Shown here: positions 59,154 to 64,000 of the stretch, one piece after another
How positions within the stretch are numbered: position 1 is the stretch's first letter
How the letters are laid out: each line of letters opens with the position of its first letter
DNA from: Rhizobacter koreensis
Lineage (GTDB): Bacteria > Pseudomonadota > Gammaproteobacteria > Burkholderiales > Burkholderiaceae_C
Assembly: GCF_013366375.1 (NCBI RefSeq)
Contig: NZ_JABWMJ010000001.1
Location: 434,001 to 498,000, forward strand
Direction: 5' to 3'
DNA: 64,000 nt
Translations under genes and position numbers: made by a program
The notes under the pieces: model-generated
Database searches by the model: none
What the model was told of the DNA's origin: nothing
Seen by the model: the letters and a program-made list of their open reading frames with translations, nothing else

Positions 59154-60455
59154 GTGAACGACGTCCTCCTCACCGTCTTCCTCGTCGCGGCGCTGTTCGC
59201 GATCCTCGCGAGCGGCGTCTGGATCGGCCTCGCGCTCGCCGGCGTCGCCTGGATCGGCATGACGCTGTTCAGCGCGCGTCCGGCCGGCGACGCGATGGCG
59301 CTCACGATCTGGGGCTCGTCGTCGTCGTGGACCCTCACGGCGCTGCCGCTCTTCGTGTGGATGGGCGAGATCCTGTTCCGCACGCGGCTTTCGGAAGACA
59401 TGTTCCGCGGCCTCGCCCCGTGGATGCAGCGCATCCCAGGCCGGCTGCTGCATACCAACATCCTCGGCTGCACGATCTTCGCCGCGGTGTCGGGGTCGAG
59501 CGCGGCCACGTGCGCGACGGTCGGCAAGATGACGCTGCCGGAGCTGCGCTCGCGCGGCTATCCCGACGGCATCGTGATCGGCTCGCTCGCCGGTGCCGGC
59601 ACGCTCGGGCTGATGATCCCGCCGTCGCTGATCATGATCGTCTACGGCGTCTCGGCCGACGTGTCGATCGCGCGCCTGTTCGCGGCCGGCGTGTTCCCCG
59701 GTCTCCTGGTCGCCGGGCTGATGATGACCTACGTGATCGGCTGGGCCATGCTGAACCCGGGCAAGGTTCCGCCGGCCGAGAACGTCGGCGGCTTCATGGA
59801 CAAGGTGCGAGCGTCCGGAAGCCTGATCCCGGTCGTGCTGCTGATCATCGGCGTGCTCGGCTCGATCTACACCGGCATCGCGACGGCCACCGAAGCGGCC
59901 GCGGTCGGCGTCGCCGGCTCGCTGATCCTCTCGGCGGCGCAGGGGTCCCTGAACGCGAGGACCTTCTACGAGTCGCTGATGGGGGCGACGCGGCTCTTCT
60001 GCATGATCGCGCTCATCCTCGCCGGCGCCGCGTTCCTCACGCTCGCGATGGGCTACATGGGCCTGCCGCGCCAGCTCGCCGAGTGGATCGGAAGCCTGCA
60101 CCTCTCGCCGCTGATGCTGCTGTTCGCACTGATGATCTTCTACATCGTGCTCGGCTGCTTTCTCGACGGCATCTCGATGATCGTGCTGACGATGGGTGTC
60201 GTGATGCCGATCGTCAACGCCGCGAAGATCGACCCGATCTGGTTCGGCATCTTTCTGGTCATCGTCGTCGAGATGGCGCAGATCACGCCGCCGGTGGGCT
60301 TCAACCTGTTCGTGCTGCAGGGCATGACCGGCAAGGAGTTGCCGTGGATCGCCCGCGTCGCATTCCCGATGTTCCTTCTGCTCGTGCTCGCGGTCGGCCT
60401 GATCTACGCCTTCCCGGGCCTCGTGACCTGGCTGCCGTCGCGCGTGATGAACTGA
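59154..60455 (+). CDS. dctM: TRAP transporter large permease, DctM family
   Basis: 433 residues, about 12 membrane helices, the ion-coupled transport subunit. Motifs: LPLFVWMGEILFRTRLSEDMF, GCTIFAAVSGSSAATCATVGKMTLPEL, GSLAGAGTLGLMIPPSLIMIVYG and, near the C-terminus, EMAQITPPVGFNLFVLQGM. It starts with GTG at 59154, 10 nt after dctQ. The pattern is complete, so the transporter should be functional. Confidence 0.95.
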   Translation: MNDVLLTVFLVAALFAILASGVWIGLALAGVAWIGMTLFSARPAGDAMALTIWGSSSSWTLTALPLFVWMGEILFRTRLSEDMFRGLAPWMQRIPGRLLHTNILGCTIFAAVSGSSAATCATVGKMTLPELRSRGYPDGIVIGSLAGAGTLGLMIPPSLIMIVYGVSADVSIARLFAAGVFPGLLVAGLMMTYVIGWAMLNPGKVPPAENVGGFMDKVRASGSLIPVVLLIIGVLGSIYTGIATATEAAAVGVAGSLILSAAQGSLNARTFYESLMGATRLFCMIALILAGAAFLTLAMGYMGLPRQLAEWIGSLHLSPLMLLFALMIFYIVLGCFLDGISMIVLTMGVVMPIVNAAKIDPIWFGIFLVIVVEMAQITPPVGFNLFVLQGMTGKELPWIARVAFPMFLLLVLAVGLIYAFPGLVTWLPSRVMN

Positions 60456-60545
60456 GCGACCCATGCGTTTCCCGCCGCCTCGATGAGCATCGCCCAGCGT
60501 CAGCGGCTTGTTCTGTCCAACGGACCCTCACAGAAAGGAAGAGAC

Positions 60546-62210
60546 ATGTCGAGAACGAGAGAAGCGAGGATCGCTCACCTGAGCGTGCTCGCAGCCGCGG
60601 TGTTCCTCGCGTCGTGCGGAGGCGGCGGCGACGATGACGACGACGCGCCGGCACCGCCCCCCCCCGCGCCCACCGTCGCCTGTTCGGTCGACACGAGCGT
60701 GACGCTGGCGTACGAGGAACGCCGCCTCGACACGCCGCTGCCGAACACCGGCGCCAACGTCACCACCAACGACACCACGCCGATCGCCACCCGCATCCTG
60801 CAGGCCACCGGCTTCGACACCTTCGGCCCGGCGTTCGCCACCGCACTGTGCGGCGCGAATGGTCGGACCGAGGTCACCAGCTATGACCAGGCGCTCGCGA
60901 TGGTCAAGTCGAAAGGCACCGAGCTCTGGCGCGCGGCCGTCGATCGCGTGCAGGGCCGCCGCGCCCAGCCGGCCGGCAGCACATACCCGCGCAGCGACGA
61001 CCGCATGCTCTACTGGGCCCGCGTGCAGATGACCAAGGCACTGCGTCAGTGGAAGCCGTCGTTCGCGCTCACCGACGTGCAGAAGGAAGAGCTGCAGTGG
61101 CAGCTCGAGCGGCATTCGCGCGGCCAGCTCGACATCAACCTGCCCGAGGGCAACGCGCCGGGCGGCGCCAAGTACCGCCGCATGATCATGAGCGGCTTCG
61201 ACACGTTCACGCTCGGCGTGCCGGGGACGCCGAACACCGGGCTGCGCAACGGCAACCCGTCGGGCGCGACCGCGCTCGAGATGGACGGCCGCGAGTTCAC
61301 GCTCAGCGACGGCAGCATCCTGCACGTCGAGAGCTACATCCTCCCGGTGAGCTACGACCCCTTCAACCTCGGCATGCAGGAAGACACGATCGGGCCGTAC
61401 TTCCGGCCGGGTCCGAAGCGCGTCGACGCCTCGATCACGATCAGCCAGGGCAGCGCGAACGTCTTCAACATCGAGGCGTTCAACGGGCGCTTTCACGGGC
61501 CCTCGGCCGGCAACGACGGCAAGATCTATTGCCCGGCCGGCAACGAGCGCCTGCCGAGCACGGTGCTGCCGATCGGCACGATCTCCGGCACTGCCGGAGT
61601 CGATCCGATCACGCTGCCGAACTCGGGCTGCGACGTCTATCCGCCGGTGCGCTGGCTCGGCTACCAGTCGGCCAACCCGTGGATGAAGGACTTCCCGCCG
61701 CAGTTCAGCAACGGCACGCTGCCGGTGCCGGCCATGGTCACGGGCAGCTCGCGCTCGGGCGTGATCCGTCCGCCGGGAGCGACCAGCCAGGGCACCGAAG
61801 GCTTCGACGTCACCTGGCACACCAACTACACGTACTTCCCGGACTGCACCCAGCCGGCGACCGTGAGCGTGCCGTCGAACGGCGTGATGAACTCGATGCC
61901 GGATCTCGCCACCGTGGCGCCGCCTCCCGCCACCTCGTGCGCACGTCAGGGTGGTGGCGGTGACTACCTGTCGAACGAGAGCGCATACCGCAACACGGTG
62001 CTGCGCGACGTGTTCGCGCTCGACATCCCGGCCGGCCACATCCACGTGCCGGTGATGACGAACTTCTTCGGGGGCACCACCGCGACCGGCGGCGGCACAC
62101 GCAACGACAATGCGATCACCGATGCGCGTTTCGAGGCGTACCGCACCGCGATCGTCCAGCAGACCAAGAATCTGCTGGTGATCATCGGCAACTCGCTTAC
62201 CTTCCGCTAA
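60546..62210 (+). CDS. Pyroglutamyl-peptidase-I-like lipoprotein (C15 fold) with Ser in place of Cys
   Basis: A 554-residue exported protein: lipobox FLASCGGGG (Cys24), an Asp/Pro-rich spacer, a helical N-domain (about 45-205) and a domain resembling pyroglutamyl peptidase I (about 210-550). Matches are MIMSGFDTFTLG with NPSGATALEMDG (PGP-I ITGFxPFG and NxS), VFNIEAFN around Glu310 (catalytic Glu in ERVAIN), GDYLSNESAYRN with Ser476 (PGP-I YxCN nucleophile) and PAGHIHVPV with His500 (GFIHVP). Glu and His are kept while Cys is Ser. Long insertions at 320-460 are extra. AAGGAAG precedes the ATG. It follows the TRAP genes by 90 nt. Confidence 0.75.
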   Translation: MSRTREARIAHLSVLAAAVFLASCGGGGDDDDDAPAPPPPAPTVACSVDTSVTLAYEERRLDTPLPNTGANVTTNDTTPIATRILQATGFDTFGPAFATALCGANGRTEVTSYDQALAMVKSKGTELWRAAVDRVQGRRAQPAGSTYPRSDDRMLYWARVQMTKALRQWKPSFALTDVQKEELQWQLERHSRGQLDINLPEGNAPGGAKYRRMIMSGFDTFTLGVPGTPNTGLRNGNPSGATALEMDGREFTLSDGSILHVESYILPVSYDPFNLGMQEDTIGPYFRPGPKRVDASITISQGSANVFNIEAFNGRFHGPSAGNDGKIYCPAGNERLPSTVLPIGTISGTAGVDPITLPNSGCDVYPPVRWLGYQSANPWMKDFPPQFSNGTLPVPAMVTGSSRSGVIRPPGATSQGTEGFDVTWHTNYTYFPDCTQPATVSVPSNGVMNSMPDLATVAPPPATSCARQGGGGDYLSNESAYRNTVLRDVFALDIPAGHIHVPVMTNFFGGTTATGGGTRNDNAITDARFEAYRTAIVQQTKNLLVIIGNSLTFR

Positions 62211-62272
62211 CCGGCTGCCGCGCTGCGCACCGCCACGACCGGTGCAGCGCGGCCCTCATCAGGAGTCAGGAC

Positions 62273-62470
62273 ATGAAGCTCAAGTCAAGCATCGCCGCCA
62301 TCGGCCTCATGCTCGCAGGCGTGGCGTTCGCGCAGCCCAGCATCTATTACCTGTGGAAGAACAACGCCACCGGCAAGACCATGTGCAACCCGGACGCGCC
62401 CGCCGCGGGCTGGGTCAAGGTCGGCGGTCCGTTCGAGGACTCCAACTGCACCATCAAGGCGCCGCAGTGA
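62273..62470 (+). CDS. Small secreted two-cysteine protein
   Basis: 65 residues: signal peptide (SSIAAIGLMLAGVAFAQ) and a mature part of about 45 residues, YYLWKNNATGKTMCNPD and a C-terminal FEDSNCTIKAPQ, with Cys38 and Cys59 able to form one disulfide. From memory, similar small exported proteins occur in Burkholderiales without known function. An AGGAG-type site (CAGGAGTCAGGAC) precedes the ATG. It lies 62 nt after the pyroglutamyl-peptidase-like gene and before a strong terminator, so it ends the operon. Confidence 0.82.
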   Translation: MKLKSSIAAIGLMLAGVAFAQPSIYYLWKNNATGKTMCNPDAPAAGWVKVGGPFEDSNCTIKAPQ

Positions 62471-62506
62471 TCGGCTGACGCAGCGCGGCCGCTTCGGTCG
62501 CATTGC

Positions 62507-62534
62507 AAAAGGGCACGCGTGGCGTGCCCTTTTT
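62507..62534. terminator. Rho-independent terminator, probably bidirectional
   Basis: GGGCACGC (62511-62518), loop GTG, GCGTGCCC (62522-62529), flanked by AAAA on the left and TTTTT on the right. It lies between convergent genes and can end transcripts on both strands. This is the clearest intrinsic terminator in the window. Confidence 0.92.
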
Positions 62535-62565
62535 CTTGCGCGGCGCGCCGCTGGGCGTTCGGTGT

Positions 62566-62796
62566 CTACCGGCTGAGGCACTCCTTCATGAACGCCTTGC
62601 GCTCGTCGCCCTTCTTGCCCTTGGCGTCGGCGTTGCAGGTCTTCATCTTGTTCTGCTGCGTGGGCCTCGCGGCGCCGTCGACGGGCTTGGCGGCCGGTGG
62701 CGCGCCATCGGCGGCGGTCTTCGCGGGCGCTGCCGGCGCGCCGGCAGCGGCCAGGGCGAGCGAGCAGGCGACGACGAGAGTGGTGAGCGCTTTCAT
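62566..62796 (-). CDS. PsiF-family small secreted protein
   Basis: 76 residues: signal peptide (LTTLVVACSLALAAAGAPAAPA), an Ala/Pro/Lys linker and one copy of the PsiF repeat, QNKMKTCNADAKGKKGDER followed by KAFMKECL, with its two conserved cysteines. E. coli PsiF is phosphate-starvation inducible and has two repeats; the biochemical role is unknown. No pho box is evident upstream. The stop faces the bidirectional terminator. Confidence 0.9.
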   Translation of the reverse strand: MKALTTLVVACSLALAAAGAPAAPAKTAADGAPPAAKPVDGAARPTQQNKMKTCNADAKGKKGDERKAFMKECLSR

Positions 62797-62936
62797 CGGG
62801 GGTTCCTCGGGCACGGCGTGATTGCCGCTCGAGATTGAGCCTCGGGCACCGGCCGCGAACAATCCGCTCCGAGGTGTGAACCCCCCGGCGTGGGTGACGC
62901 CGCGTCTGGCCCTCGCTGCGCTGCGCCTGCCCCGCG

Positions 62937-64000
62937 TCAGAGGATGCGACGCGGGTGGGCGATGGCTTCGTGCGCCGCGTGCAGGCGCCGCACGAGCACC
63001 CGAATGAACGAGTCGTGGAACAGGTGGCGGCAGTTCGCGCTGACCTGCATCAGCGAGTCCGGGGTGAACGAGATCGTCGTTGCCGGCTTCGTCACGATGA
63101 CGTCGGTACTGTGGCGCTTGAGCTCGTCGCTCGGCGCGAGATAGGCCATCTCGCCCACCGAGGTGCCCGAGCCGAGCTTGGCGACGCGGTTGCCGTCGCG
63201 AAAGACCTCGACCTCGCCCTGCGCGATGATGTGGAAGCTGTTGCCTTCCTGCCCCTTGCGGTAGAGCGCGTGACCGAAGTTGAAGCGCTGCCAGCGCGCG
63301 CGGTGCACCACCTCCCACAGCTCGACGTCGCCGAAGCTCTGGAAGAACTCGAGCGTGCGCAGCAGCGTGAAGCGCTCGGAGTCGAGCACGTCCTGGATGC
63401 GGCCGCGCGGCACCTGCTGCGTGGTGACGAGGCCCGACAGCGCCTGCGCGAATTCGCCCCAGTCGGCATATCGCTCGTCCGGGTTCTTCGCGAGCGCACG
63501 CTGGATCACGGCGTCGAGTCCGGCACTGACGCCGGCGCGCAGGTCGACCAGTGGCGCCGGATCGGCGTGGTAGATCTGATGCATCATCGCCGACTGCGTC
63601 TGCGCGTCGAAGAGGGGCCGCCCGGCGATCAGGTGATAGAGCACCGCGCCGAGCGAGTACATGTCGGCGCGGCTGTCGAGCGTGCTGCCGTCGAGCTGCT
63701 CGGGCGACATGTAGGCCAGCGAGCCGACGCGGTGCACCTGGGTCACGTCCGACCCGAGATTCAGCACGCTGCCGAAGTCGCTGATCTTGACGTCGGTGAC
63801 GACGCCGTTGGTCAGCACCGCCAGCAGGTTGGCCGGCTTCACGTCGCGGTGGATCAGGCCCTGCCGATACACGTAGCCGAGCGCCATGGCGCACTTGAAG
63901 CCGATTTCCACCACGAGCTCGAGCGGCAGCAGCTGGTCGGCGCGGCAATACGGCCGCAGCGTGCTGCCGGCGACGTACTCCATCACCAGATACGGCGCGA
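62937..64000 (-). CDS. Ser/Thr protein kinase with C-terminal cyclic-nucleotide-binding domain (5' end outside window)
   Basis: 354 residues are visible; the N-terminal kinase lobe lies beyond the right edge. The catalytic loop GLIHRDVKPANLL, the DFG triplet (VKISDFGSVL), the P+1 SLAYMSPEQL and DMYSLGAVLYHLIAGRPLF are intact, so the kinase should be active. After a short linker, residues from about 215 of the visible part form a cNMP/CAP-effector-like domain (FNFGHALYRKGQEGNSFHIIAQGEVEVFRDG, AKLGSGTSVGEMAYL). It looks cytoplasmic, with no membrane segment after the kinase domain. The phosphate-cassette Arg typical of true cAMP sites is not obvious, so the ligand is uncertain. Confidence 0.9.
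   Translation of the reverse strand, partial: APYLVMEYVAGSTLRPYCRADQLLPLELVVEIGFKCAMALGYVYRQGLIHRDVKPANLLAVLTNGVVTDVKISDFGSVLNLGSDVTQVHRVGSLAYMSPEQLDGSTLDSRADMYSLGAVLYHLIAGRPLFDAQTQSAMMHQIYHADPAPLVDLRAGVSAGLDAVIQRALAKNPDERYADWGEFAQALSGLVTTQQVPRGRIQDVLDSERFTLLRTLEFFQSFGDVELWEVVHRARWQRFNFGHALYRKGQEGNSFHIIAQGEVEVFRDGNRVAKLGSGTSVGEMAYLAPSDELKRHSTDVIVTKPATTISFTPDSLMQVSANCRHLFHDSFIRVLVRRLHAAHEAIAHPRRIL

Overview
The window is 64 kb of very GC-rich chromosome from a Gram-negative bacterium, most likely a betaproteobacterium of the order Burkholderiales. The evidence is the lptD-surA-rsmA block, metX-metW, TctABDE-type and TRAP-type solute transporters, a Bordetella/Burkholderia-style porin and a LysR regulator beside malate synthase. 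I cannot name the genus. There is no rRNA, tRNA, insertion sequence, prophage or CRISPR array. Coding density is high and many neighbours overlap by 4 nt (ATGA or GTGA), so several operons are translationally coupled.

Layout: 0-2.3 kb, a partial Gly-rich secreted protein and an ECF sigma cassette (COG4315 lipoprotein, sigma, anti-sigma) behind a promoter that looks autoregulated. 2.3-5.2 kb, two proteins without assigned function and a secreted RNase Sa/barnase-like enzyme with a barstar-like inhibitor. 5.2-13.1 kb, rsmA-surA-lptD diverging from an AmgK-like kinase and a COG2509 flavoprotein. 13.3-17.5 kb, a TctDE-like two-component system divergent from tctBA. 17.5-24.5 kb, a DUF4126 protein, an M20 peptidase, a lipoprotein-protease pair and a lipoprotein gamma-glutamyltransferase. 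24.6-31.9 kb, an RND tripartite efflux pump and an OhrR-like MarR regulator that lacks its peroxide-sensing residues. 32.1-34.1 kb, metX-metW behind a SAM-II (SAM-alpha) riboswitch. 34.2-45.3 kb, an FMN glutamate-synthase-like protein, a DUF2235 alpha/beta hydrolase, a GST, purB-pyrF, an orphan hybrid sensor kinase and a porin. 45.3-53.1 kb, an M14 carboxypeptidase, a class II amidotransferase, a trypsin-like protease, malate synthase A with a coupled FAD reductase, and a LysR regulator. 53.2-62.5 kb, an OPLAH-type 5-oxoprolinase, a winged-helix regulator, a TRAP transporter, a pyroglutamyl-peptidase-like lipoprotein and a small secreted protein. 62.5-64 kb, a PsiF-family protein and a truncated Ser/Thr kinase carrying a cyclic-nucleotide-binding domain.

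The most interesting region is 53.2-62.5 kb, which reads as one physiological unit. The extracytoplasmic pyroglutamyl-peptidase-like lipoprotein could release 5-oxoproline from peptides, the TRAP system could import it, and the 5-oxoprolinase could open it to glutamate under the divergently encoded regulator. The peptidase-like protein has Ser where classical pyroglutamyl peptidase I has its Cys nucleophile. Other points worth a second look are the redox-dead OhrR-like regulator with a perfect palindrome beside its start codon, the metX riboswitch with a probable expression-platform hairpin, the ECF promoter, and the RNase-inhibitor pair.
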